A DNA stretch of 47,281 nucleotides from Planctomycetota bacterium. Its GTDB lineage: Bacteria; Planctomycetota; B15-G4. Both the position numbers and the translations under genes were made by a program. Positions 1 through 9,600 of the stretch are shown here, in pieces. The DNA is taken from assembly GCA_029259725.1 (NCBI GenBank), contig JAJDER010000072.1, positions 1 to 47,281 on the forward strand, given 5' to 3'. Each line of letters begins with the position of its first letter. Position 1 is the stretch's first letter. The notes beneath the pieces are model-generated. The model worked only from the letters and a program-made list of their open reading frames with translations. It ran no database searches and was not told the origin of the DNA.

Positions 1-1
1 C

Positions 2-1258
2 TTCGCCGTGTCGGCGGCGGCCGCGGCACTCGCGTTCGCGTCGGGTCGCGCCACCCACGCGCGGCTGCGCATCTTCCCCGACGGAGGCGTCGCGCGCCTA
101 CGCCTGATGGGCCGCGCGGACACCGACGTCGCGGCGCTCGCACGGGCGGGGGATCGCTGCGACCTCGCGTCGCTGCGACACGGCGGCCAGGTGCTCGGCT
201 ACAGCAACGCGTTCTTCTCGGCACCCGCCAACCTGCTCCAGCCCGCGCGCTCGCGCGGCATGCACGACGGCTGGGAGACGCGCCGGCGCCGCGGCCCGGG
301 TCACGACTGGGTCGTGATCTCCCTGGGCGCAGCCGGGCGCATCGATCGCGTCGAGGTCGACACGTCGCACTTCAAGGGCAACGCACCCGGTCACTGTGCG
401 CTGTGGATCTCCGACGAAGCCGTGCCCGCCGAACGTCACGGCGACGAGCCCGGCCCGTCTTCGTCCTGGCGGCCTCTGCTCGGGCCTTCCCCGCTCCGGC
501 CGGACGACCTCCACGTCTTCGAGCCCGGTGCGCTCGAATCCGGCGAGCCCGAATCCGGCCAGCCCGGGGCCGGCGAGCCCGCGTCCGACGAGGGCGGGGG
601 CCTGACGGGAACCCGGCGCGGGCGTTACGTGCGCTTCGACACCCATCCCGACGGCGGCGTGGCGCGGCTGCGCCTGTTCGGCGAGGCGGACGAGGTGGCG
701 GGGATGCGTCACGGGCTGGAGCGACTCGACGCCGCGTCGGAGTCGGATGGCCGGGAAGCCCTTTGGGCCTGCTGCGGGTGCGCCGCCTTCGTCGACGCGA
801 TGCTGTCTGCGCGTCCCTTCGGTGACCCAGGCGCCCTGCTGCGCCGCGCCGACGAAGTCCTGTCGACGCTCGGCCCCGACGATTGGCGCGAGGCCTTCGC
901 GGCGCACCCCGAGATCGGCGCGAGCGCCAGCCCGACGGCGCGCGGCGCGACGCCCGCTGACGCGCCGCACGGCGCCGGCGACCCCGACCGTCACGCGCAG
1001 TGGTCGGCCGCCGAGCAGGCCTCGACGGGCGGCGCTGACGCCGACATCCTGCGGCGACTCGCCGACGGAAACCGGGCCTACCGCAAGCGCTTCGGCCACA
1101 GCTTCATCGTGTGCGCGACGGGCCGGCGGCCGGCGGAGATGCTGGCGCTGCTCGAGCGTCGGTTGTCGATGAACGCGGGCGCCGAGCTCGCGGTCGCGGC
1201 GGAGAACCAGCGGCGCATCACCCAGGTGCGCCTGATGAAACTGATGGGGGAGCCATGA
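2..1258 (+). CDS. Allantoicase / OHCU decarboxylase fusion (5' end outside window)
   Basis: Two purine-catabolic enzymes in one chain. The reading frame is open at the window edge, so the N-terminus is missing; the first candidate start here is GTG at 8, used below as residue 1. The end of the first allantoicase repeat (FPDGGVARLR, about 22-32) is followed by a full second repeat with HGG (58-60), DGWETRRRR (87-95), GHDW, DTSHFKGN (118-125) and HPDGGVARLRLFG (213-225). Allantoicase hydrolyses allantoate to ureidoglycolate and urea. From about 236 an OHCU decarboxylase domain follows, with the catalytic HPEIG (300-304), WSAAEQ (332-337) and FIVCATGRRPAEML. That enzyme gives S-allantoin from the unstable urate product. 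Low-complexity inserts lie at about 177-198 and 305-330, in places where both families normally have short loops. The stop overlaps the start of the next gene by 4 bp, which suggests translational coupling. Family calls are strong; the fusion is seen directly. Confidence 0.9.
   Translation, partial: FAVSAAAAALAFASGRATHARLRIFPDGGVARLRLMGRADTDVAALARAGDRCDLASLRHGGQVLGYSNAFFSAPANLLQPARSRGMHDGWETRRRRGPGHDWVVISLGAAGRIDRVEVDTSHFKGNAPGHCALWISDEAVPAERHGDEPGPSSSWRPLLGPSPLRPDDLHVFEPGALESGEPESGQPGAGEPASDEGGGLTGTRRGRYVRFDTHPDGGVARLRLFGEADEVAGMRHGLERLDAASESDGREALWACCGCAAFVDAMLSARPFGDPGALLRRADEVLSTLGPDDWREAFAAHPEIGASASPTARGATPADAPHGAGDPDRHAQWSAAEQASTGGADADILRRLADGNRAYRKRFGHSFIVCATGRRPAEMLALLERRLSMNAGAELAVAAENQRRITQVRLMKLMGEP
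536..595 (+). repeat. 15-bp tandem repeat, 4 diverging copies, inside the allantoicase domain
   Basis: Units begin at 536, 551, 566 and 581, the first reading gaatccggcgagccc. They encode Glu/Ser/Gly/Pro-rich 5-residue steps (ESGEP, ESGQP, GAGEP, ASDEG) just before the conserved HPDGGVARLR segment. Confidence 0.85.
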
Positions 1259-1599
1259 GCGGCATCACGAGCCACGTGCTGGACACCGCCCGCGGGCGCC
1301 CGGCGGCCGGCCTGGGTCTCGGGTTGCATCGCCGCGGCGAGGACGGAGGCTGGATCGATCTCGGTTCGGGGCCGACGGACGCGGACGGCCGACGCACGGT
1401 GCTCGCCGCCGTGGACGGTGTCGTGCCGGCCGGTGTGTATCGCCTGGTGTTCGACGTCGGCGCGTGGTTCGCGGTCCAGGACACACGGGCGTTCTACCCG
1501 GAGGTCGCGATCACCTTCGAGATCCGCGACGGCACCGAGCACCACCACGTGCCGCTGCTGTTGAGCCCGTTCGGATACTCGACCTACCGCGGGAGCTGA
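1255..1599 (+). CDS. uraH: 5-hydroxyisourate hydrolase (transthyretin-like)
   Basis: This 114-residue protein has the usual length and layout of HIUase, which hydrolyses 5-hydroxyisourate to OHCU. OHCU is the substrate of the decarboxylase fused to the previous gene. Seen: N-terminal SHVLDTARGRPA, an internal FYPEV segment, HHHVPLLLSPFGYSTYRGS near the C-terminus, and the family signature YRGS as the last four residues. The ATG overlaps the upstream stop (ATGA) and is preceded by GGGGGAG, which fixes the start. It lacks a signal peptide, so it is cytoplasmic. With the upstream fusion it covers the two steps after urate oxidase plus allantoicase; no urate oxidase or allantoinase is visible in this window. 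Confidence 0.95.
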   Translation: MSGITSHVLDTARGRPAAGLGLGLHRRGEDGGWIDLGSGPTDADGRRTVLAAVDGVVPAGVYRLVFDVGAWFAVQDTRAFYPEVAITFEIRDGTEHHHVPLLLSPFGYSTYRGS

Positions 1600-1635
1600 G
1601 CGGGTCGTTGCGGGGCGCCGCGGGGCGGGGCGCGG

Positions 1636-1655
1636 CGCTGCGGGGAGCCGCAGCC
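1636..1655. terminator. Hairpin between convergent genes
   Basis: GCTGCGG (1637-1643) pairs perfectly with CCGCAGC (1648-1654) around a 4-base loop, in the 77-bp gap between two convergent genes. It has no T-run on either side, so termination is only plausible. Confidence 0.3.
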
Positions 1656-1676
1656 GAAGCGCCATGCGGCGGCCTC

Positions 1677-3152
1677 TCAGTCGTCGCGGCGCGCGAGGAT
1701 GTCCGGCAGGGACGGCGTCGCGAGATCCTCGACCGTGAGTCCGGCCGCGAAGGCCTCCTCGAGGGGCACGAAGCCGGTGTCCAGCCCGCGTCGCAGCAGA
1801 TCGAGCAGTGCCTGGCCGGTCGCTGCGTCGTCCTGCACGGCACCGCCGCCGGTCGCGGTGCCGGATGCGCCTGCGGCGATCAGCGCGGCGAGGCGACGCT
1901 GCACGCCGGCGAGGGGCGCGAGGTGGAAGTGCGCCAGGGCCGCGAAGCGCGCGGGGAGCTGATGCGGGTGCAGGTCCCAGCCCTGGGGGAAGCCCTCCTC
2001 CAGCGCGAGGCGGACGTGCCGCGCATGCAGCTTCCAGGCCGAGTGGACGGCGCGCTCGTTCTCGATCCAGCGCGCGTCGGCGAGGATGCCGTCGACCGCG
2101 TCGATGTCGTGCGGTTCGATCGGCAGGACGTGGGTCGATCCGTCGCAGAGCCAGGGCCCGCGCTGCGCCCAGGCCAGCTTCATCAGCGTGCGCGCGGCGT
2201 CGCAGGCCGGGTGGCGCAGGTGCTGATGCGGTGCGGCCACGCCCCACGACGCGGTCAGGTCGAAGGTGCCCAGGTGCGCGCCGATGCAGCGCCCGTCCGC
2301 TGCCGCGGAGAGGCGCGGGAGCAGGAAGCGGCCGTCGTGGTCGACGAAGGAGCGCGTGGTCTCGATCATCAGCTCGACCTTCAGCGCGCCGTCCGGCAGG
2401 CCGGTCTCGGTCTCGAGCGCGGTCAGGGCCTCGGCCAGGATCTCCACCTGGACCGTCGACACGACCTTCGGCAGCGTCACCACGAAGTGTTCGGGCCAGG
2501 CACCGTGCTGGTCGGTCTGCTCGGCCTGCTCGGCGAGGGTGGTGAGGACGAGATGGAGCGTGCGCAGGCCGCGGGCGGCGAGCGAGGTGTCGGTGGAGCC
2601 GACGTCGCCGGTGAGCGGTTCGAGGGCCTTGATGCGCAGGCCGACCGAGCTCGGGCGCCGGCCGTCACACCCGGCCCGGGCGATGGCCTCGGCGGCGGCG
2701 ACGGCGTGGGCGTCCTCCTCGTCGTCATCGCGGCGCCCGTAGCCGTCCTCGAAGTCGATGCGCAGGTCCTCGATGGGTTCGCGGGACAGGCGCGCGGTGA
2801 CGGCGTCGTGGACGCGCGCGGCGAGATCGGTGTCGGGCCGACCGGGGTCGGGTTGATCGGTGTCGGGCCGACCAGCGTCGGGCAGATCGGTGTCGGGCCG
2901 ATCGGTGTCGGACGGATGGGGGGCGAGACCGAAGATGTCGAGAGAGCTCGCCGGATGCTCGGCGTAGCGTCGCCAGGCGCGCCGTGCGAGGGCGCCCCAG
3001 CGTGGCACCAGCTCGTCGTCGAACTGGTGCGCCCCGACGTAGACGGTGTGGACCGGCTGTTGGCCCTGCGGATGAATCGCCCCGTCGGTGGCGCTGAGGC
3101 GGGGATCGGCCGCGAGGCGATCCTGCCAGTCGGTCAGCCGCTCGTCGTCCAC
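1677..3152 (-). CDS. Aldolase-like protein, DUF6986 / HpcH-HpaI type
   Basis: About 491 residues. I choose GTG at 3152 because GGAGG lies 5 bases before it; upstream in-frame sequence is low-complexity and reaches into the neighbouring gene's end. The chain resembles the DUF6986 family of HpcH/HpaI-aldolase and citrate-lyase-like TIM barrels. Seen: HTVYVGAHQF near residue 40, an acidic DLRIDFEDGYG (about 129-139) typical of this fold, VVTLPKV, VELMIETTRSF, the glycine-rich CIGAHLGTFDLTAS and WDLHPHQLPARF. No reaction is assigned to the family to my knowledge. Its tail-to-tail position with urate genes suggests, by inference only, a role in using C2-C3 products of purine breakdown. A run of six 15-bp repeats encodes an Asp/Pro-rich stretch at about residues 80-110. 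Confidence 0.8.
   Translation of the reverse strand: MDDERLTDWQDRLAADPRLSATDGAIHPQGQQPVHTVYVGAHQFDDELVPRWGALARRAWRRYAEHPASSLDIFGLAPHPSDTDRPDTDLPDAGRPDTDQPDPGRPDTDLAARVHDAVTARLSREPIEDLRIDFEDGYGRRDDDEEDAHAVAAAEAIARAGCDGRRPSSVGLRIKALEPLTGDVGSTDTSLAARGLRTLHLVLTTLAEQAEQTDQHGAWPEHFVVTLPKVVSTVQVEILAEALTALETETGLPDGALKVELMIETTRSFVDHDGRFLLPRLSAAADGRCIGAHLGTFDLTASWGVAAPHQHLRHPACDAARTLMKLAWAQRGPWLCDGSTHVLPIEPHDIDAVDGILADARWIENERAVHSAWKLHARHVRLALEEGFPQGWDLHPHQLPARFAALAHFHLAPLAGVQRRLAALIAAGASGTATGGGAVQDDAATGQALLDLLRRGLDTGFVPLEEAFAAGLTVEDLATPSLPDILARRDD
2825..2914 (-). repeat. 15-bp tandem repeat, 6 copies (three 30-bp pairs), in the DUF6986-type gene
   Basis: Exact 30-bp phasing starts at 2825, 2855 and 2885. 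Each 30-bp block is two related 15-bp halves, and the half gatcggtgtcgggcc is perfect three times. It encodes repeating Asp-Thr-Asp and Gly-Arg-Pro steps in the minus-strand gene. Confidence 0.92.
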
Positions 3153-3249
3153 CCGGGCCTCCGGTCGAAGTCGGACTCGCGGCGCGTCGCGATCGGCGCT
3201 CCGTGGGGGGATCGTAGCAGCCGGGGGGGCGGGCCCGTGCTCGTCGCCG

Positions 3250-5118
3250 TCAGTCGAGCGCCGCGCAGGGAAACAGCCGGATGAGCTGACTCCTTTCCGA
3301 GGTCGGGAGCAGCCGGCCGGAGGCGGGGTAGAAGCCACCCGCAGCGACGGTGTACTCGACCTCGGTGCGGCCCCAGAGGTCCACCACGAGCACGCCCGTG
3401 CCGTGGCTGCCGACGAGGTCGCCGCGCCGTCCGTCGGGTGTATGCCAGCCGATGAGCAGCTGGCTGCCATCGTCGCGATTCCAGGTCAGCGTGGCCACGG
3501 CGTCGGGGATGGCGGTGCCGTCGGTGTCGTCGATCAGGTGGAGCTGGAACGGCGTCGCCGTGTGCAGCGTGGCGACGAGCTGCGTGGGCTGTTCGGAGTC
3601 GAGCGGTCCGCTGGCGATCGTCGTCGGCACGTACCCGTCCGCGGAGATGACCACGTCCACCTCGGAGACGCTGCACTTGGCCGAGATCCGGATGCGCCCG
3701 TCCTCATCCGGCGTGGCCTTGACCGGGCCCAACCGCCAGTTGTCACCGGTGACGCATTGGGTCATCCGCTCGCGAACCGGCCGTCCGCTCGCGTCGGTCA
3801 CGATCACCTCGAGTCGGTAGACGTGCCGCCGCGGAATCACCAGCACGGGCTGCTGTCCCTCGACGAGGTGGACGAGGAACCCGGGGCTGAAGAGCTCGGA
3901 CACGGCGACCGACCCGGTGGGGAAGGGGCCCGCGAAGAAGGCACCGGTCTCGTCGGGCTCGATGCTCTCGGTGGTGTTGAGGCCCACCTGACCGACCTGG
4001 GGCCAGGGCGTCTCCGGGCGGGCCGAAAGGCCGGTGCCGGTGTAAGGCGTGCCGTCTTCGTAGAGCGCGCGTCCCGCGAGGTACCAGCCGGTCTCGAGCC
4101 GGAGCTCGATCTCCTCGCCGTCGGGGGGCAGGGTCTCGAGGTGCGCCACGGCGACCGGGAGACCACCGACGCGCGCCGACACGGTGGTGGGGGCGTCGGG
4201 GAGGCCATCGAAGGAGAAGGACCCTTGCGTGTCGGTCCGGGTCTCACGCTTGGTGCGTCCGAACCCGAGTCTCACTGCGGCTCCGACGTACGGTTCGCCC
4301 GTCGTACCGAGGACGCGGCCGGCCAGGATCCGCTCGGTGGGCAGCTCGACGACGACCTCGAGCGTGACCTCGCCGGGGCAGAAGACGAGGTCACGTCGAT
4401 GAGCGCGGGCGTACCCCGTGGCGGTGGCCGTGACCTGGTAGACGGGATGGACCGGCAGCGCGTCGAAGACGACGAGACCACCGCCGTCCGTGCTGCCCGT
4501 GGCGGCGCGCGGGCTGATGCCCTGGGCCAGCGTGACCGTCGCATCGGGCAGCGGCCGGCCCTCGCTGTCCACGACCCGCACGCGGATCGAGGGCAGTGCG
4601 TCGCACGGGAACTCGAGCTCGTTGACGCCGGCCGCGAGTTCGATCGACCCGCGCAGGATGGTGATGTCATCGCGCTCCAGCGCCCATTGAGAGGGCCCCG
4701 CGGCGAGTCGTCGCAGCACGGTGGTCGCGCCGTGGATCTCCTCGGACCGCGTGCGTGCGCGGCGCTCGGCCGCGGTCGCCGCCGGGGGCACGAGCTGGAA
4801 GGACAGCTTCGCGTCCGCGCTGCAGGAGCCGGGAGTGCGCACGACGAGCAGGGTCTCGCCGGCATCCGGCTCCGGCACGGCGTCGCGCTGAAGCGTCACG
4901 GCGACGATGGCCTCGGTGGGCATGCCCGATGGAGTCGCGGCCGGTGACGTGTCGTGCCCGCCTGGTCCGGGCGAGGGTGGCGCTTCGAGCGCCGGTCTCG
5001 CATCGATGATCGGCAGCGCCCCGCTCGGCTCGGGCCCGCCGCCGCCCAGTCCCTGCATCACGACGACGACCACACCCACCACGAGCGCGGCCATGACCAC
5101 GAGCTGGCGTTTCGACAT
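3250..5118 (-). CDS. Membrane-anchored protein with carboxypeptidase-regulatory-like repeats
   Basis: 622 residues. The ATG at 5118 is preceded by GGGGGAG. After KR at residues 3-4, a hydrophobic segment (about 6-22) is an uncleaved anchor or signal, followed by a Pro/Gly-rich spacer. The rest is a string of beta-sandwich repeats with the phrase pattern of CarboxypepD_reg-like domains, for example VRVVDSEGRPLPDATVTL, RVLGTTGEPYVGAAVRL, GSFSFDGLP and VIVTDASGRPV. Such repeats usually bind or present surfaces outside the cell and are not enzymes. No catalytic motif was recognised. It lies between the small membrane protein gene and the DUF6986-type gene on the same strand with 98-154 bp gaps, so co-transcription is uncertain. 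Confidence 0.75.
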   Translation of the reverse strand: MSKRQLVVMAALVVGVVVVVMQGLGGGGPEPSGALPIIDARPALEAPPSPGPGGHDTSPAATPSGMPTEAIVAVTLQRDAVPEPDAGETLLVVRTPGSCSADAKLSFQLVPPAATAAERRARTRSEEIHGATTVLRRLAAGPSQWALERDDITILRGSIELAAGVNELEFPCDALPSIRVRVVDSEGRPLPDATVTLAQGISPRAATGSTDGGGLVVFDALPVHPVYQVTATATGYARAHRRDLVFCPGEVTLEVVVELPTERILAGRVLGTTGEPYVGAAVRLGFGRTKRETRTDTQGSFSFDGLPDAPTTVSARVGGLPVAVAHLETLPPDGEEIELRLETGWYLAGRALYEDGTPYTGTGLSARPETPWPQVGQVGLNTTESIEPDETGAFFAGPFPTGSVAVSELFSPGFLVHLVEGQQPVLVIPRRHVYRLEVIVTDASGRPVRERMTQCVTGDNWRLGPVKATPDEDGRIRISAKCSVSEVDVVISADGYVPTTIASGPLDSEQPTQLVATLHTATPFQLHLIDDTDGTAIPDAVATLTWNRDDGSQLLIGWHTPDGRRGDLVGSHGTGVLVVDLWGRTEVEYTVAAGGFYPASGRLLPTSERSQLIRLFPCAALD

Positions 5119-5272
5119 CCGTGCTCCCCCGGCCGACGCGATCCCGCCAGGGTCGCGTCAGGCCGGCCATGATGCCATGCGCCCCCGCGCGGACCACGCC
5201 GCGGTCACGAGGGCGGACCGGGCGGCGCCCGATCCCGGACGGTGGTCTCCGGCGCGGGCCGCCGAAAGCCCC

Positions 5273-5503
5273 TCAGTCCGCGCGGCGCGGCGTGGCGGCG
5301 ATCAGCGCGGTGACGATCACGCCCGCCGATCCGGCCTGCCAGAGCGTGCTCTCCACCGCGTAGCAGACGGCCATGAGCGCGAGTCCGGCGACCATGAACA
5401 GCAGTCGCTTCTGCTTCTTCCCGAAGAGCAGCAGTCCGAAGCCGGTCGAGCTGATCAGGATCTGGGTCAGCAACGGGCCCATGGTCATGTCGGCGTCGAG
5501 CAT
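5273..5503 (-). CDS. Small membrane protein, conserved type, unknown function
   Basis: 76 residues with three hydrophobic stretches (about 10-27, 33-50 and 57-70) and a basic GKKQKR turn after the first. This order, a helix ending in GLLLFGKKQKR and then two more helices, matches a widespread family of 60-75-residue bacterial inner-membrane proteins of unknown function, as I remember it. The ATG at 5503 has GGAGAGG about 6 bases upstream; a second in-frame Met at residue 6 is possible. Function is not known. It sits upstream of, and on the same strand as, the carboxypeptidase-regulatory-like gene. Confidence 0.65.
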   Translation of the reverse strand: MLDADMTMGPLLTQILISSTGFGLLLFGKKQKRLLFMVAGLALMAVCYAVESTLWQAGSAGVIVTALIAATPRRAD

Positions 5504-5630
5504 GCCCTCTCCATCGGCAGCCGAGGCGGGATGTCTTCAGCCGGGTAGAGTGTCGCCCGTGGAACGCCTCGGATCGCGGATCCCCGGCGTTCCCGCTGAC
5601 CGACCCACGACGTGCGGGAGCCCCAGCGCG

Positions 5631-6653
5631 ATGTTCGAGACGACGACGACGTGCGCCGCGGTGATCGGCCTCGGCCTGCTGGTGGGCGGTTGCTCGGGAC
5701 CCGGGAGCGCGTTCCGCCTGGTCTACCCCGGTGGCGACGGCCCGGGCCACGGCAAGCACGTCGTGCTCATCGCCGGCGACGAGGAGTACCGCAGCGAGGA
5801 GGCCCTGCCGATGCTCGGGAAGATCCTCTCCGAGCACCACGGTTTCCGCTGCACGGTGCTCTTCTCGCTCGACGAAGAGGGCTTCATCGACCCGGACGCG
5901 CGCGGGCACATCCCGGGGCTCGCGGCGCTCGACGACGCGGACTTCATGGTGATCATGACGCGCTTCCGCCGGCTGCCGGACCGCGACATGAAGCCGGTCG
6001 TGGACTACGTCGAGAGGGGCAAGCCCTTGCTCGGCATCCGTACCGCGACGCACGCCTTCGCCTACGAGCAGGACAGCGAGAGCCTCTACGCGCACTGGAA
6101 CTGGAACGGCGGCGAGCCCTGGCCCGGCGGCTTCGGCAAGCAGGTGCTGGGCGAGACCTGGGTCAACCATCACGGGCACCACGGGCAGGAAGCCACGCGC
6201 GGCGTGATCCCCGAGGGCGTCCGCGAGCACCCGATCCTGCGCGGCGTCGGCGACGTGTGGGGCCCGACCGACGTCTACGGCATACGCGGCCTGCCCGACG
6301 ATGCCGTGGTGCTGCTCGAGGGCTCGGTGGTGGCCGGCATGACGCCCGAGGCCGAGCCGGTGGACGGTCCCAAGAACGACCCGCGCATGCCGGTCACCTG
6401 GCTGCGCGAGCGCACGCTGGCGGACGGCACGCGGCAGCGCATCGTCGCCTCGACGATCGGTGCCGCCGTGGACCTGCGGAGCGAGGACCTGCGGCGTGTC
6501 TTCGTGAACTCGGTCTACTGGGGCGTGGGCCTCGAGGACGCGATCCCGGACGAGAGCAACGTGGACATCGTGGGCGTGTACGAGCCGACGATGTTCGGCT
6601 TCGGCGGTTTCGTCGAGGGCGTGCGGCCCGAGGACCACCGGCTGGAGCGCTGA
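5631..6653 (+). CDS. ThuA-like domain lipoprotein
   Basis: 340 residues. The signal sequence ends in a lipobox, LVGGC, with Cys at 21, so the protein is probably anchored to a membrane as a lipoprotein. The body matches the ThuA-like (class-I glutamine-amidotransferase-fold) family common in planctomycetes: HVVLIAGDEEYRSEEALPML at the start of the fold, FMVIMTRFRRLPD, GKPLLGIRTATHAF at the position of the amidotransferase nucleophile elbow, then WVNHHGHHG, VWGPTDVYG and MPVTWLRE. ThuA relatives are linked to sugar (trehalose-type) utilisation, but the reaction is unsettled. A GGGAG lies about 10 bases before the ATG. It converges on the RND pump gene with a 10-bp gap. Confidence 0.85.
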   Translation: MFETTTTCAAVIGLGLLVGGCSGPGSAFRLVYPGGDGPGHGKHVVLIAGDEEYRSEEALPMLGKILSEHHGFRCTVLFSLDEEGFIDPDARGHIPGLAALDDADFMVIMTRFRRLPDRDMKPVVDYVERGKPLLGIRTATHAFAYEQDSESLYAHWNWNGGEPWPGGFGKQVLGETWVNHHGHHGQEATRGVIPEGVREHPILRGVGDVWGPTDVYGIRGLPDDAVVLLEGSVVAGMTPEAEPVDGPKNDPRMPVTWLRERTLADGTRQRIVASTIGAAVDLRSEDLRRVFVNSVYWGVGLEDAIPDESNVDIVGVYEPTMFGFGGFVEGVRPEDHRLER

Positions 6654-6663
6654 CCCGGCTGTC

Positions 6664-9600
6664 TCAGTCGCCCGCGTCGGGGCCGCGCGCGTCCTCGCCG
6701 AAGAGCTTCTCTCCCAGGTTCTGGAAGACCAGGTAGAAGACCGGGACGAAGAGCACGGTGAGCACGGTGGCGGCGATCATGCCGCCGAACACCGCGGTGC
6801 CCACGGCCTGGCGGCTGGCCGAGCCGGCGCCGGTGGCGACGAGCAAGGGGAAGGTGCCGAACACGAACGAGATCGTGGTCATGAGCAGCGGGCGGAAGCG
6901 CAGCTTGGCGGCCTCGATGGCGGAAGTGGGGATGTCCTCGCCCTGCGCGCGGCGCTCGCGCGCGAACTCCACGATCAGGATCGAGGTCTTCGACGCCAGC
7001 CCGATCAGCAGCACCACGCCGATCTGGGTGTAGGTGTCATTGCTCAGGCCGCGCGCCATGAGCGCGCCGACCACGCCCAGGATGGCGGCAGGGATCGAGA
7101 GCACGATGGAGGTCGGCGCGGTCCAGCTCTCGTACTGCGCGGCGAGCACCAGGAACACGAACAGGATCGCCATGGCGAAGACCAGGATGGCCTCGCTGCC
7201 GACGCGCTTCTCCTGGAACGAGAGGCCGGTCCACTCGTAGCCGAGCGCCGAGGGCAGCTTGTCGCGCGCCATGGTCTCCATGACGCTCATGGCCTCCCCC
7301 GAGCTGAAGCCGGGCTTGGGCTGCCCGTTGATCGCCGCGGACGAGTACAGGTTGTAGCGCCGCACGACCTGGGGCCCGAAAGCGGTCTCGACGTTCACGA
7401 ACGCGCCCACCGGCGCCATCGCCCCGTGGGTCGTGCGCACCTCGAGCGTCTCGATGTCATCGGGCGAGATGCGGAACTGGCTGTCGGCCTGGACGCGCAC
7501 CTGGTAGGTGCGGCCGAAGCGGTTGAAGTCGTTGACGTAGGTCGACCCCAGGTACGCCTGGAGTGTGCCGAACAGCGAACTCAGCGGCACGTCGGTGGTC
7601 TTGGCCTGGGTCCGGTCCACGTCGATGAAGATCTGCGGCACGTTGGCGCGGAAGGTCGTGTTGACGCCGGTCAACCCCGATTGCGTGTTGCCGTCGGTGG
7701 CGAACTCGGCGGCGGTGGCGGCCAGCGCCTCGACGCCCAGGCCGCCGCGATCCTGCAGCTCCATCTGGAAGCCGCCGACGGCGCCCAGACCGGCGATGGT
7801 CGGCGGGTTGAACGCGAACGACGCGCCTTCCTGGAGCTTGCCGAACTCCCTGCGGACCTGCTCGATGATGTCGAACGAGCTGATCCCCGGCCGGTCCTCG
7901 AAGTCCTCGAGGATGATCCACAGGGTCCCGGCGTTGCTGGCCACCGCGTTGTCGAGCAGCGAGAAGCCACCGATGGCGAGCCAGTTGGCCACGCCGTCGG
8001 TGTCCCCCAGGATCGCGTCGGCCTTCTGGATCACCTCGCGCATGCGCTCCTGCGAGGCGGCGTCCGGCAACTGGAAACCGGCGATCACGTAGCCCTGGTC
8101 CTCGTCGGGCAGGAAGCCGGTGGGCAGGCTCGCGAAGCCGACGCCCGCGGCCACGGCCACGCCGCCGAACATCAGCATGGTCAGGGCCGCCATGCGGACG
8201 AGCCGCGTGACGATCGCGCCGTAGACCCTCTCGAGCTTTCCGAACGCCGCGTCGAAGCCGCGGAAGAAGACGTTCTTGTCCGCTTGTTTCGGCGTCGGGC
8301 GCAGCAGCAGGGCGCACAGCGCCGGGCTCATGGTCAGCGCGTTGATCGAGCTGATCACCGTCGCCGCCGAGATGGTCAGGCCGAACTGCTTGTAGAGCTC
8401 GCCGGTGATGCCGGGCAGGAACGAGGTCGGGATGAAGACCGCCAGCAGCACCAGCGTGGTCGCGATGACCGGGCCGGTCACCTCCTCCATGGCCTTGAGC
8501 GCCGCCTGGCGCGAGGAGAGGCCGGCGTCGATGTGCCGCGCCGTGTTCTCCACGACCACGATGGCGTCGTCGACCACGATGCCGATCACCAGGACGAGCC
8601 CGAACAACGTCGTCATGTTGATCGAGAAGCCCAGGGCGCTCATCACGATGAAGGTGCCGATGAGCGAGACCGGGATGGTCACCGTCGGCACGATCGTGGC
8701 GCGCCAGTCCTGCAGGAAGACGAAGATCACCAGGAACACGAGCAGCGCCGCCTGCCACAGCGTCGTGAGCACCTCGGCGATGGACTGCCGCACGAAGATC
8801 GTGGTGTCGAAGGGGATCGAGTACTCCATCCCCTCGGGGAAGTCCTGCGAGAGGCGCGTCATGGCCTCGCGCACCTGCGTGGCCACGTCGAGGGCGTTGG
8901 CGCCCGGCAGCCGGTAGACCGCGAGGGCCGAGGACTTCAGCCCGTTCAGCGTGCAGAACTGGTCATAGACCTTGCCGCCCAGCTCGACCCGCGCCACGTC
9001 GCCCACGCGCGTGACCTGCGTGCCCTCGGTCTTGATGATGATGTCGGCGAACTGCTCGGCGTCGGCGAGGCGCCCGAGCGTGTTGATCGTGTACTGGAAG
9101 GCCACGCCGGGAGGCGCCGGCGGCTGACCGATCTGGCCCGCCGCCACCTGCACGTTCTGCTCGGAGATGGCATCGACCACGTCCTGCGTCGTGATGCCGC
9201 GCACCTTGAGCTGGCGCGGATCGAGCCACACGCGCATCGAGTAGTCGCTGCCGCCGAAGGCCGCCACGTCGCCCACGCCGGGGATGCGCGCGATCTCGTC
9301 GGTGAGCCGCAGCGTGGCGTAGTTGGCCAGGAAGATCTCGTCGTAGCGACCATCCGGCGAGGTCAGCGGGATGAACAGCAGGATGTCGCTGGACTTCTTC
9401 TTGGTCGTGACGCCCTGGCGCGTGACCTCCTGGGGCAGGGTGGCCATGGCGATGGACACGCGGTTCTGCACCAGCACCTGCGCCATGTCGAGGTCCGTGC
9501 CGACCTCGAAGGTGACCTGCAGCGTGTACGCGCCGTCGTTGCCGCACACCGACGACATGTAGATGCTGTTCTCGACGCCGTTGACCTCCTGCTCGATCGG

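Noticed and set aside
2825..2914. CRISPR-like array
   Set aside because: Units are direct, adjacent, in frame and without spacers; there are no cas genes.
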